Shown piece after piece: positions 35,906 through 47,483 of a stretch of 64,000 nucleotides of DNA. Where the stretch lies: NCBI RefSeq assembly GCF_012489685.1, contig NC_080044.1, forward strand, positions 23,912,369 through 23,976,368. The letters run 5' to 3'. This stretch comes from Lotus japonicus (Eukaryota > Streptophyta > Magnoliopsida > Fabales > Fabaceae). The notes under the pieces are model-generated. The model did not search any database. It was not told the origin of the DNA and saw only the letters and a program-made list of their open reading frames with translations. A program made the position numbers and the translations under genes. Positions within the stretch are counted from its first letter, which is position 1, and every line of letters starts with the position of its first letter.

Positions 35906-36560
35906 TTTCTTTGGTGCACCACATTAGGGATATATTCTTGGAAATGACTAGCCTTCCAAACGCCATTGTTGCCAATATAATCAGCAATAATCTTGCCTAA
36001 AGGTAGCCACTAATCCTTCTAGAATTGCACTAATTTGCCATTTCCCACTACCCACCTGATGCCCTACATGAAAGTAGGCCAAGTTCTACGCACACCTTGC
36101 AAGATAGAGGATTTTTAGGACTTCGTTTGAACAAGCGGAATAGTCCCATTTCCACAACCGTATTTATTCTGAATAACCTTCACCCAAAGAGCATTCAAAG
36201 ACTGAACAAACCAGACTGAACAAACCCCAATTTATCTTCGCCTGATTAAATTGATACAGTTTTTTTAGGCCAAGGCCTCCTTAGTTTTCGGCACCCAAAC
36301 CTTCTCCCACGGGACATGGCTATAGCTTCTGCTACCTGCATTCGCACCTTATCTGAATTGCTTCTGGTCTCTTTCTAAACTTGCTCACAAATATTTTGGT
36401 AACAACATTGTCTACATACAGAAGGCGGGAAAAGAAGAAATCACAGATTGGGCCATTGTAACTCTTCCAGCTAGGCTCAAAGAGGAGGCTTTCCAGGAGG
36501 ATAACTTTTCCTGAGTTTTGTGCAAAAGAAAGTCATAAGTTTCATTGTTTGTCTGTTTGT
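35906..36560 (-). pseudogene. L1-type LINE reverse-transcriptase C-terminal fragment
   Basis: Read on the minus strand, LSLAGRVTMAQSVISS (about 36470) is followed by a GGLGLKK-like stretch, SLNALWVKVIQNKYGCGNG, then GIRWVVGNGKLVQF.KD.WLP (36060-36010; dots are stops). This order is that of the region between the RT palm and the zf-RVT domain of plant L1 elements. Several in-frame stops and shifts make it non-functional. Both termini are lost. Confidence 0.7.
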
Positions 36561-36806
36561 AGATTAACGTTCACCAAGATACTTCCCCAAATCGAAGGTC
36601 AAAGAGACGACAACCTTTAGGCACAAAAGATTTGCTGCACGCGGTTATACATGTTTTGGATAAAAAGTTAACATTGGATTGCAAGTGCTTAATTAAAAAT
36701 ATAAGGTAAAAAATTACCAAAAAAACAAGGGACCAAAATCAAGAAACAACTAAAATAAAAAGGCTAAAAGTGAAATTAAGTCAAATGGCTTTTAATATCA
36801 ATAATA

Positions 36807-37734
36807 ATAATAATAGAGGAGGGCTCAAGCTACTCCAGGAGTAACTTTAAAGAGTTGCTCCCTAACATGACCCTCCATTCTTTTTTAATTAAACGGTTGA
36901 GATTGATGGAAAATTAATTGCTCACGTGCTCTGATGTTATATCCTCTTTCTTCAAAATTGAAAATTAATTGCACCGCTTCACTCTGCAGCCTCTTTTCTC
37001 AACTTTGCTACTGCTACCTACTTCACTGGTGTATAGGAATACAAAAAGCTTTGGGTATGAACGGAATCATGAGAGCCATGGTGGGGACTAATAACTTATG
37101 TACACAAATTAATTCAAAAGAAAATTTTTTAACATGTAGGAATTATTAAAACTCTGTCATATGATTTTCTTCCTCATGTCTAATCAGATATTCTTTAGAG
37201 GTTTCACTGTGAGGATTTTTTTTCCATATATTTCTTTGCTGCAACATAAATCACAGGTTGGGAGACAATTAGAACTTTCATGGATGAACTCTAAGAATGT
37301 AAATTGCTTCTTCCTCTTAACTTTTCTTTTGTAACCCCAAAACTGCATTGTACCTCCTTCATTTTTTCAAACCACCAGCCCAGATGGCTAGAGGCAAAGC
37401 CAGCACACCACCCACAGACCACATCGCATACGAGAGAGCTTTCCCAATGCACAACAAAGCACAGGTTCAAGGGGGAAAAAAGGACTGACCACCCACACTG
37501 CCACAGGCCTAATCGACCATAACCTACCGTCGGTGTGTGCCTTGAGATGTTGTTGTAGCACGAGGAATTATAGCAAGAAATTAGGAAAATCCCCAGTTTC
37601 AAATTAAGAGATCACGTGAGCAATTAATTTTCCATTAATCTCAACCATTTAATTAAAATAGAATGGAGGGTTAGGATGAGGAATAACTCTTTAAAGTTAC
37701 TCCTGGAGTAGCTTGAGTCCTCCTCATAATAATA
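36807..37734. mobile_element. Nonautonomous Mutator-like element with about 105-bp TIRs
   Basis: GAGGAGGGCTCAAGCTACTC (from 36816) pairs with the reverse complement of the right end (GAGGAGGACTCAAGCTACTC, to 37725). The match continues with few differences for about 105 bases into GGAAAATTAATTGCTCACGTG. Flanking ATAATAATA at 36807-36815 and 37726-37734 gives a 9-bp target duplication, the MULE length, although the motif is low-complexity. The interior (about 700 bp) has no transposase. It could hold captured host sequence, but I recognise none. Confidence 0.75.
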
Positions 37735-37818
37735 TGTAACTCAAATATATTAAAATGGAAAAGAAATAACTCGTGCACTGCACGAGCTACTTACTAGTTT
37801 ATGTTTATATAGAAATAT
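37735..37818 (+). other. Left flank of nested LTR block; part of duplicated segment
   Basis: CGAGCTACTTACTAGTTTAT and the following GTTTATATAGAA match 59228-59260. The 5 bases AATAT (37814-37818) are the left target duplication of the outer LTR. Confidence 0.7.
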
Positions 37819-39802
37819 TGTAACACCCTCTAAACCCCGCGTAATTTTTATAACATAAATCAGAGTAAAATGCATAGCATAAAGGGTATTACATTTAATC
37901 TCCAAAAACATAAATCAAAACACTTGTCATGCTCATAATAAATATATAAATTTTCAACCTTAATGTCATAACATCATATGCATAGCACAATGGATTTATT
38001 TAGCTTCAAAATAAAACATAATCCAAAAATAAATAAAAAGAGTTCATAAAATAACTTTTAACGTCAAGGTACAAAACTAAGCGTTTCCCCAGTGTTACAT
38101 AACAGAGCATGACTCCCCTAACTAAACCATAAATGAAAGACTAGCTCCTCCAACGAACCCTCGCGAGAAGCTCCACTATCCTCGATACCTGAGCGATGTC
38201 GCATAGAACATCATTCCAACAGAAGGGTGAGAACTCATATCATATGGATAAGCATAATAATAAGTAATGGAAAAGCTTATAAAAATTATCCATGAATATG
38301 TCATACATAATTAAGAAAATAAATCATTAAATTTAATATAATCAATTAACTTTCAAAGTATGCCAATACTCCATAATCATAACTCAAATAAAGCAAATAT
38401 AAATATCGTCAATTACCACAACAACAAAATTCTCCAAAAATATTGCAGTTATCATTGATTAACATCAACAACTCCCTACAGTAACACATATGACTCAAGT
38501 GTCACTCCGTGAATTGTCTTTGTTACCAATGTTGTTATCCTTAGCGGTATCACCGCGTCCACTCCAGGCATATAACCACCAATAAAGCCCTCGCTCTAGG
38601 CTTTCAAAATCACTCCAGTTTTGAGACAAGTCACTAGCCTCCACGAGAACTAACAAACATTGCCTCTTGACAACTATGCAGTGTATTGTGCAAAACTCAA
38701 CTAACTTATGCATATTCAGACCATCTCCAAGTCTTAATTATTTTAGCATATTCATCACCAGCTCAACAATACGAATCATCTCCAATTTCACACAACATAG
38801 CTTACATGTTATCAATTACACAACTAGCAATTATAGTAACCCTAATAAGATTGAATTAATATGAATACTAATAAAATACAAATAAGGATATACAACAAAA
38901 GAAGTGGAAACCATCTCAAATTTCATTATGACAACATATTGATAGCAAGTTGACTATGCAATCCAACTATAGTATATAAAAACAATGACGAAGAATTCAA
39001 AGAGAATAGACAACAGTGTGGAAGATGACATAATTCCCAGCATATTCGATCCTCTACGACCCTCTTCTCCATCTCCCAGCATAAAATTAATTGCACGCAA
39101 AAGAATAAGGAAAAAAAAAACATATATTGACAATCAAAACTTCATAAATAATTTAAACATAAGAAACCAATAAACCTGCATATATCAACAGAGCACAAAC
39201 AAAACCTCTTTTCCACCCCACAATTCATCTAAAAACGAAACCTATCTATTTTCAATTTAGAAAATTATGCGTCTTAGGGTTTCTAAAACATGTTTTCTAT
39301 TGCTACCAACTATTATACTAATCCAGAAAATATGAACTCAAACCCTTACCTCTTGAAGATCAAATTCTAGATTTTTCTTCTCTTTTCTCCCCTTCTCTCT
39401 TTCATGCTTCTTTTCTTCTGCTCCGCTAACTTCTCCAATTCTCAAATTGTGATTTCTCCCTTTCTAATTCATTCCTAACCCTTAAATAGTCTTAAAATGG
39501 GCCCCACTCCCAACTGAATGTATGAAAAACGGTAGAAAGGGGGGGTTTGAATAGCGTTTTCAGAATAAAACTTCCCACTTAAGATTTTGACAAATCTTTC
39601 GAGACACAAGTAAAGTGCTTAAGATAAGAGATGAGAAAAGCACACAAGGATTTTATCCTGGTTCACTTGATGAATCACTCAAGCTAGTCCGGTCCACCCG
39701 CGAAAGTGATTTCTTCCTTCTTAGAATGAAGGCAATTCGCTAATAAGAGATTTGTTACAACTGCACTTGAAACCTACAAGTGACTAACAATACACTGGCT
39801 TA

Positions 39803-41913
39803 TGTAACACCCCATTTTCTGTTATTAGGTTATTTATTATTTTATTTTAATTAGTATTATGGTATATGGTAATTAAGTGATTTTATTAGATAATTAAGTG
39901 ATTATGTGATATAGATAAATAAGGTTTTAGGGTTTAGTGTGAGTAATTGAGAGTGGGGCCCATTGTATGGCTATTTAAGGGTTAGGAGTGAAATAGAAAG
40001 AAAGAAAAGAAAAAAAATAAGGATTAGAAGAGAAGCAGAACAAGAAACACGTGAAAGCAGAGAAGGAGAGGAGAAAAGAGGAGAAAACTTAGAACTGATC
40101 TACAAGAGGTAAGGGTTTGAATTCATGTTTTATGGATTGGTATGATAGTGGATAATGATAGAAAGCATGATTTAGGAACCCTAGGTTGCAAAAATTCCCA
40201 AATTGAAATAGTTAGGGTTTGGCTTTTAGATGATTTTGGGGGTAGATGATAGGCTTGCATGATGCGCAGAAATTTACGTTCTCTTGTACCCTTTTTCGTG
40301 CTATGTTAATGGCCGAATTTGAAGAAGTAGTCTTCATAAAAGTTGTAGGTTTTTCTGTTACGAAACTTTTGCCACTGGTTTCACGTCATTCCGACGTCTG
40401 TAGCTCAAGTTATGTGTATTTTAGTGAGTATAGGTTAAGCTGTCCAGTTTCTTACGAACTGCGGTTAGTGTACGATTTTTCCTGATTTTTGTACTTTGAA
40501 TTGTGACTTGAAAATTTATAGAGGTTTACAAAACGTGTATACGGAACCATGATAAAAATATTAGATTTTTCTGAGTATATTAGATAATTTACATCTGTTT
40601 AATAGTTCATTAGATGTGTGGTGCGCGCACATGGCGAGTTGCGCAGAAAGATGTCGCAAGATGTCGCGACATGGCGAGTTGCGTAAGGAGATGTCGTGAG
40701 ATGTCGCGACATGGCGAGTTATTCAGCGACATGGCGAGTTGCGTAGGGAGATGTCGTGAGATGTCGCGACATGGCGAGTTGTGCAGTGAGATGTCGCGAG
40801 ATGGCGAGCATGAGCATGTCGCGAGTTTTTGGGAAAATTTAGAGAGAAATCCAGTCTTTAGGAAATAGTTGCAGAACCTGTTATATATGAATTATATTTA
40901 ATTTACATCTATTTTTAATAATCATTATATGATGTTGTTTCTGAATTGATGTTATGTTTGAGATGCTAAGTTGTTGTGATTGCAAGTTGTATAATTGATA
41001 ACATGTAATATGTGTTTTGTGCAACTGGTGATGAATATGCTAAAATAATTAGGACTTGGAGATGGTCTGAATATGCATATGTTAGTTGAGTTTTGCACAA
41101 TACACTGCATAGTTGTCAAGAGGCAATGTTTGCTAGTTCTCGTGGAGGCTAGTGACTTGTCCCAAAACTGGAGTGGTTTTGAAGCCTAGAGCGAGGGCTT
41201 TATTAGTGGTTATCTGTCTGGAGTGGACGCGGTGATACCGCTAAGGATAACAACTTTGGTACCAAAGACATTTGCACGGGTCTCACTTGAGTCATATGTG
41301 TTATGGTGATATTTTTGGAGAGATTTGATGTGGTGGTAATTAGAGACTATTATATATGTTCTAATTGAGCTATAATTTATGGAGTATTTGCCATAACTGT
41401 GAACTTGATTAATTATGTTAAAATTACATAATTTATTATTTGTTAGTGAATGTGAGTAATTTATGTGGAGCATAGATAAGCTTTTACATTATTTATTATT
41501 ATGCTTATCCATATGATATGAGTTCTCACCCTTCTGTTGGAATGATGTTCTATGCGACATCGCTCAGGTACCGAAGATAGTGGAGCTTCTCGCGAGGGTT
41601 AGTTGGAGGAGCTAGTCTTTCATTTACGGTTTAGTTAGGGGAGTCATGCTCTGTTATGTAACACCGGGAAACGTTTAGTTTTGTACCTTGATGTTAAGAG
41701 TTACCTATGAACTCTCTTTATGTTAAATTTTGGAGTAGAAATAAATCCGCTGTGCTATGCATATGATGTTGCGACATTAAAGTTGGAAAATTTATATATT
41801 TATTATGAGCATGACAGGTGCTTTGATTTATGTTTCTGGAGAATAAGTGTGACACCCTCTGTGTTATGCATTTTACTCTATATATTATTATGCGGAGTTT
41901 AGAGGGTGTTACA
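39803..41913 (+). mobile_element. Inner solo LTR inside the Sirevirus 3' LTR
   Basis: It starts TGTAACACCCCATTTTCTGT and ends AGAGGGTGTTACA. The target duplication GCTTA (39798-39802) / GCCTA (41914-41918) has one change. It aligns in inverted orientation with the outer solo LTR: the first 150 bases correspond to the reverse complement of 53659-53801. It is about 270 bp longer than the outer copy, partly through the tandem array at 40618-40826. No internal domain exists. Confidence 0.88.
40618..40826. repeat. Tandem array built on palindrome TGTCGCGACA
   Basis: Units of about 30 bases reading GAGATGTCGCGACATGGCGA plus GTTGCG(TA/CA) recur about five times with small changes and one shortened unit. 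TGTCGCGACA is a perfect palindrome. The array is CpG-rich against an AT-rich background. I do not find it in the outer copy of the same LTR. Confidence 0.75.
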
Positions 41914-42784
41914 GCCTAGCTCACACTAAGATTCACTCTCTTAGTCTTCTCTAGGATCCGATCAACCTTGATCTCCTAAAGGTAAACTAAACAACTGTTT
42001 AAAGAATATTGTTTACAAAGAAGTTGCTTCTTAAAAGCTTGTAGTAAACACAATGAATTCGATGAAGAAAGATTGCTAAGAAGATTTGAATATTGCTTGC
42101 GCTTATAAGTTTCTTCCACCGCATCTTTCAGTCTTCAGCCTCTATATATACTCCAAGGATTAAGGTTTGAACATTGCATGGGAATGCTACCGTTGGAGGG
42201 CAGATCTGTAATTTCCAGCTTCTGCTGTGGCTGAGAATGTTAGGTTAGGTCGTCAGGATAGTACACTTGCTTTTGTACTTTGGATAGTGACATGACCTTT
42301 AACCTTGTTGACTTCTGATCAGAGGAATGCTTCGTGTTGGACCTTCTGATTCTGAACTCAGAGGAGAAGTACTTGGTCTTCAAAGCCAGTTTGCTTCTGG
42401 ACTTCAAAGTCTCCACTTTTCAGCTTCTGGATCTTCAGAGTCTTCTAAACCATCAGAGCTTCTGAACCTTCAGAGTGTCTGGGTTATCAGAACGTCTGGA
42501 TCTTCAGAACTTCAAGTGAGCTGAGTCCATATCAGAGCTTGATTAACTTCAGATCTTCTGAAGCTTTTCTACTGTTTAGATTGAACATAGAGATTGCGAA
42601 AGCGTTGCTAGGATTACTCTTTAAGCAAAGTGCTTCTGATTTGTGTGAGATTATGTCAAGGTCAGAGCCTGTTAAGAGCACACTCAGAAAACACGTTAGA
42701 GTACCATAATTGTTCATACTAAAACGTTAACTTGTAATCATCAAAACATAGAGTTGTACTACACGATCAAAACTTGATCTTACA

Positions 42785-42807
42785 ATCTCCTCCTTTTTGA
42801 TGATGAC
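42785..42807 (-). other. Sirevirus polypurine tract
   Basis: The minus strand reads GTCATCATCAAAAAGGAGG, then AGAT, directly before the 3' LTR start TGTAAGATC. This context is strongly conserved in Sireviruses and primes plus-strand synthesis. Confidence 0.85.
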
Positions 42808-43514
42808 AAAACCAAGTATTTTGATGAACAATTCTTAAACAATAAACTGAATTCACTCAAAGTATAAGGAATAGAAAAAGACTTATCCTGATGTGAATGG
42901 TTTATTTTGCTCATTCTGAATCCAAGTCACAGCTTGATTCTGAGCTTAGCTCCCCCTGAATCTAAGACTTAATGAAAACATTAGTGATATCTAGATTCTG
43001 AGCTAAATAAATAGAAGAGTTCAGAGTGAAAACGCATGACATAGAAGAAATGAGATAATCAGAGCGCATAAGTATTCAGAGTCATGAGTAGGTTATCAGG
43101 GTCAACCAATATCACTTCAGAAGAAGTGAAATGTATTCCTTGTATTTGCCCAGTGACACATCTATGGTCATAAAAGTGGAACTCTTAAATTCTCCAAAAG
43201 AAAAAGAAATCACACTAACACAGCTTACACATCAAAAACTGGGTTATACTCCCCCTTTTTGTCATAAGCAAAAAGCTTGGGGTGTGAAAAACTTAGCTTG
43301 AAGTACAAGGTACTCCCCCTTAGAGAAGGTCTAAGTTTCAAAAAAAATGGAGAAGGGATTAATGATGAAAAAGAAATTAGCGAATTAATGAAAGGAGTTA
43401 ATGCATATGCAGAACGTTTACCACCGGCCACGGGAGTAAAGAGAAGCTTCAGTTACCAATAACTTATCCTCGAGAAACTGCAAGAGCAATAACTTCTGGA
43501 GAGAGAAGGATGCT

Positions 43515-43522
43515 TATATAAA
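43515..43522 (+). promoter_or_regulatory. TATA box of the antisense ORF
   Basis: TATATAAA lies 50 bases before the plus-strand ATG at 43573, a plausible core-promoter distance with a short leader. It is oriented opposite to the retrotransposon's own genes. Confidence 0.5.
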
Positions 43523-43572
43523 GCGATTAGGAACAAAGTAGGCTTCACAACAAGACTACTTCCGAATAACAA

Positions 43573-43965
43573 ATGGCATCATACATCGTTGCATTAGATG
43601 AGCTCAGAAGGAAGGCTTTTGATGAAGATCTTTTCATCAATGTTAGGCACCCAGAAGGTTCGAGAACCATACATGAGCTGACTACACAGCTGCTTGAGAA
43701 GGATCTTAGTCCAGAATTGGAGAAAGATCTGAAGGAGTTCCTCTGCTTCGTGGAGGAAATTCAGGAGCTTTGCAAGCTGGAGCTGAATCTGCTGGAAAAG
43801 AAGGAAGCAGTGGAGAAGGATCTGGAGACGATGGAGGAGAGTCTGGAGTAGGATGAACTGAGCAACAGGCTCTGCAACATAGAGTACATACTCGATCGTC
43901 TGGAGAAGGAAAGAGTAGAGCAGCGCCAAGAGTGTAGGAGAATGAGGAAGGATCCTCCCTTCTAG
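43573..43965 (+). pseudogene. Antisense coiled-coil ORF inside the Sirevirus, one nonsense codon
   Basis: From ATG 43573 the frame runs 92 codons to TAG 43849, then stays open in the same frame for 37 more codons to TAG 43963, so the ancestral product was probably about 130 residues. The N-terminus starts ASYIVALDELRRKAF. The body is Glu/Leu/Lys-rich with heptad spacing (LSPELEKDLKEFLCFVEEIQ) and keeps this character past the stop (YILDRLEKERVEQRQECRRM). It is on the strand opposite gag-pol-env, between the envelope-like ORF and the 3' LTR, with its own TATA. I do not recognise the family. It could be an element-encoded antisense gene or a captured host gene. The complementary frames contain stops. 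Confidence 0.55.
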
Positions 43966-44298
43966 AGTAATGCAAATGAGTGATGATGTAATATGTAATG
44001 TGTAATGTTGAGTTATTAATTTTTTTTCCAGTTAAACGTTGTGTTAAATGCAAGAAGAAAAACGAAAAAAAAACACATAACGCAATAAAGAGACTTAAAA
44101 CATAGAGGCAAATAACTAAAAATTTATCAAACACGGAAGAAAACGAGAGAGATCCTAAAACTAAGGTTTTTCAGTGCGACGAAGGAGTTCTTGAATAGCT
44201 TCATTCATGGTGAACAAGAGAGTCTCATGAGAGTTAAGACGTTGTTCCAAAGTATCAAGTCTGGAAGGTCTTGTCCGAGTAGAACTGGATGGAATATC

Positions 44299-47052
44299 CT
44301 AAAGATTGTCTTGAGCAGGGTGAGGAGCTTGAGTGGAGTGTGAAGCAGCACTAGTGAAAGACACTGGTGCAAGAACTTGACCTCGGAGGGCATCAACTTC
44401 AGCTTGTAGCCTTTCAGCTTCTTTCAGAGCTTCTAACCTTGCATTCTTAAGTCGTTCAGCTTCCAGACGTGCATCCTCATCTTCTTGTTCTTTCTTCTTT
44501 CTAGCTTCCTCAATAGCATCAAGTAACTCAACCCTTAGTTGTTGTTCAAGCATAGCCACTCTTCTGTTGAAACGCTGCCTAGCAGCTTCAATCCTCTGAT
44601 CTCTTTCAGCTGTGAGATGACTCATCAAGATAGGAACTTGAGCAATCATCCAGTCACACAGATGGTCCCATTCTTCAGCAACAGAGTCAGGGTTCTCATG
44701 AAGGTCAGTGTGACCTTGCACATTGCGAACCATTAATGATGCTTCATAATTAAACACACTGATGCACTCAAGAAGGGAGTTGGGTTTAAGATAAGTATAG
44801 GGAACAATGGAGAGATTAGTTTCAGGAGAAGTGGGATGATTACTGTTATTTGCTTCAGAAGCACCTTGAGGAGAACCAACATCTAGAGTTTGGATGTTTG
44901 AAGTGTTGATCTCAAGGTTAGGCTGAGAGATCTCAACCTCAGGGTTTGGAGATTTAATCGAGGAATGGTTTGAGACCGAGTTTTCTGGTTGGACATTTTC
45001 TGGTTGTGAGGGAAGTGCTGGTTGTACTTGAGGAGATGCTGCATTCAGAGGGACCACTGGAATATGATGATCTGGATTAACTAGACGTTCTGGTCTAGGT
45101 CCAAGATATTTCCTTGGGCTAGGAATGGTCTGATAGTGGTCAGGGATAGCAGACTCTTTCTGTTTCGCAATTTGAACAAATTGGCGAATGGACTCAGAGT
45201 TATTTGAGGGTGAGGAGTCGACAACATTTGTGGGAAAGGATACAGAGGGACAAGGAGTAGTATTGTCTGTATTAGTTGTTCTGCGAGCAGTATGATCAGA
45301 TACTCTGCGGACAGAGTGATCAGAGGTTCTGGGTTCATGGTGAGACTGGTCAGAAATGTTGGGTTCAGAGACTTGTGGATTATATTGAATGGTAATGGGT
45401 GAGGTAGGTTCAGAGGGTTTGGAAGTCTGAAGCATATTCCAAAGAGGTGCTTCTTCATCAGAGGGTTGAAAGAATGAAGATCTAGGTGAGGTAGTTGGAG
45501 AGGTGATTTGGTCAGCTGGTTGAGACTCTTGAATGGGAAAGAGTGGGGTAGCAGTGCGATTTAGAAGGGCAGAAATGGGTACTGCATCAAATGAGTTTAA
45601 ATCATCATCATTAAATGAAATAGCAAACTTACTTGATGATTTCACTGCAGACCGAGTAACCCTGGCAGGAGCCTCAGTTCTGGTTACCTCAACAGCTGGT
45701 TCCACACGAGTTGGCTTCACCACAATTCTCACTTGCTTCTTCAACTTCTTTGGTGGAGGAGCATCATCATCATCACCATCAGATGGAGCATCTGGCTTAG
45801 AGGGTTCCTCATGTTTCCTCTTAGGCTTATCATTCTTCTTCTTCTGATTAACACCATCAGAGGCATCAGTCTCTTCAGAGGATTCCTCTATAATCATTCT
45901 TCTCTTCTTCTTCTTCTTTGGAGGAGAATCAAATTCTGGAGCTGGTGGCAGGGTTCTGAAAAACTCATCCACATCTATTTCAAATCCTTGTTCCCTCAAA
46001 TCAGCTAGATAGTGCAAGATAGCAACTGGGTCATCAGCTTTGGACCATAGAAGGTAATCGTTCAGAGGGACTCTTCTCCGTCAGACTTCATCAGAGGTGT
46101 CTTCTTGAACAGGTGCAACCTTTGTTTTAATCAATCCCATCTTTTTCATGGAAGTGGGAGTGAAGACATCACCAACAACAGTCGTCAGATCCTCTGTGCA
46201 GCCTGCTATAGTCAGATCTTCTATCAATTTGCTTTCCAGGAAGAGATCTGAGAGCAATCTTCCAAAAGGAATGTATCTGATTACAGATTTTGGAGAAGCA
46301 GTTGTTCTGGACTTCTTGATGCACTCTTTGAGATAAGAGAACAGGAAGAAGGGAAGGCAGATTTTCTTGCGGTCCTGAATGAAGAAAAGCATCACTTTCT
46401 GACAGAAATTGATGTAATCTGGAGTGCTTCCCTTTGGCCTTTGATTGATGCAATGCAGAAGAATCTTGTGCCAAATCCTCAGCTTAGGATGAAGTTCTAC
46501 CACTTTGCAGTCATTCTTCCCTGGCTGCCAGTTTGTGTAGAGAGCTTGGTTAACAGCTTCTTTGGTCTTGGGTTTCACCTTTGATTCCAACAGTTGGAAT
46601 CTGTAGCCTGTACTGGTATCTTCACCCAGAAGATCAACGATTGATTTCTCCGTGATGATAATTCTTCTGCCAGCGATGTAGGAGACCACTTGTTTATCAT
46701 CGCAGTCGGCATGCTTCTAGAATTCCTTTACCAATTTGATGTAAACTGGACCAGGAAGCCTGTTGAAGTATTCTTCCCAGCCTTGAGCTTTTACTTCAGG
46801 ACGAAGATCAAACCCGTTGGCAGCTATGTTGTCAAGATCAAATCTCCATTCAGCAAGAACCTGAAGTTCATCAGGAGAGTAGACACAAGTAACAACACAA
46901 CCCCTTTGTGCGAGAGGAATTATTTGACCTATAGCTTGAATTTCTGGTTGATTTCGCTGAGTGTCAATGCTCGATTGACCGGTAGCCTGACCCACCACCA
47001 TGGTAGGAAATTTCCTTCCGTCAACAGTTTCACCTTTGGTGGATTTCACCAT
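44299..47052 (-). pseudogene. Sirevirus envelope-like ORF3 with two in-frame stops
   Basis: A single frame from ATG 47052 to TAG 44299 (918 codons) is interrupted only by TAG 46717-46719 and TGA 46081-46083. The N-terminal third is globular (DNIAANGFDLRPEVKAQGWE). The middle is Lys/Ser/Pro-rich (FDSPPKKKKKRRMIIEES) and low in complexity. The C-terminus is a long coiled coil (about 44330-44560, RVELLDAIEEARKKKEQEDE). ORF3 of SIRE-lineage elements occupies this position and has been called envelope-like; its function is unproven. I see no convincing signal peptide. The frame is otherwise clean over 2.7 kb, indicating recent decay. Confidence 0.8.
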
Positions 47053-47483
47053 TTCTGAAGCGGTTGAAGGTTTGGGTAGAAAGAAAGGATGAATGGAGAG
47101 AGAGAGAGATCGTGGGGATAAAGGGTTTTGCAAACAGGAGAGAGAGAGAGTAAAACAATAAGTGATGGAGAACGTGTGTGCGTTGTGGTTTTTGAAAATA
47201 ACCGTTGTTGATTAAAAAGCAAAGTAAAATCAACGGTTAAAAATTAAAAACATCATTACAAACAGTTAATACACATATCACACGGTGGAGAGAAGCACAT
47301 CTACACTCATTACGACAGATTGTCAGCACGGTCACAAGGAACGATGTATCATAGCTACTGACACACATTTACTGTCTCAGCTTCAGAGTAAGCACCAATG
47401 GGTATTTAATTTTGATGGAGTTACCTTCTGAACTAGACATCTTCTGATAAAGAAGCATCATAGTCAGAGGTTCTGATCCATCT

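Larger units (their letters stand above)
39515..42784 (-). repeat. 3' LTR of the Sirevirus, interrupted
   Basis: Segments 39515-39802 and 41914-42784 align with the 5' LTR at 52442-53653. Without the 2111-bp insertion and its 5-bp duplication it is 1154 bp against 1212. The difference is a 57-bp deletion at about 42341 plus one G in a homopolymer. Substitutions are few by eye, so the element is fairly young. Confidence 0.9.

Noticed and set aside
40614..40868. 84-codon frame rich in CRDMASC-like repeats
   Set aside because: It is a by-product of the palindromic tandem array in a solo LTR, with no codon-level conservation evident.
44539..46008. Plus-strand frames opposite the envelope-like ORF
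   Set aside because: They are complementary shadows of the minus-strand frame, in low-complexity Lys/Glu/Ser codons.
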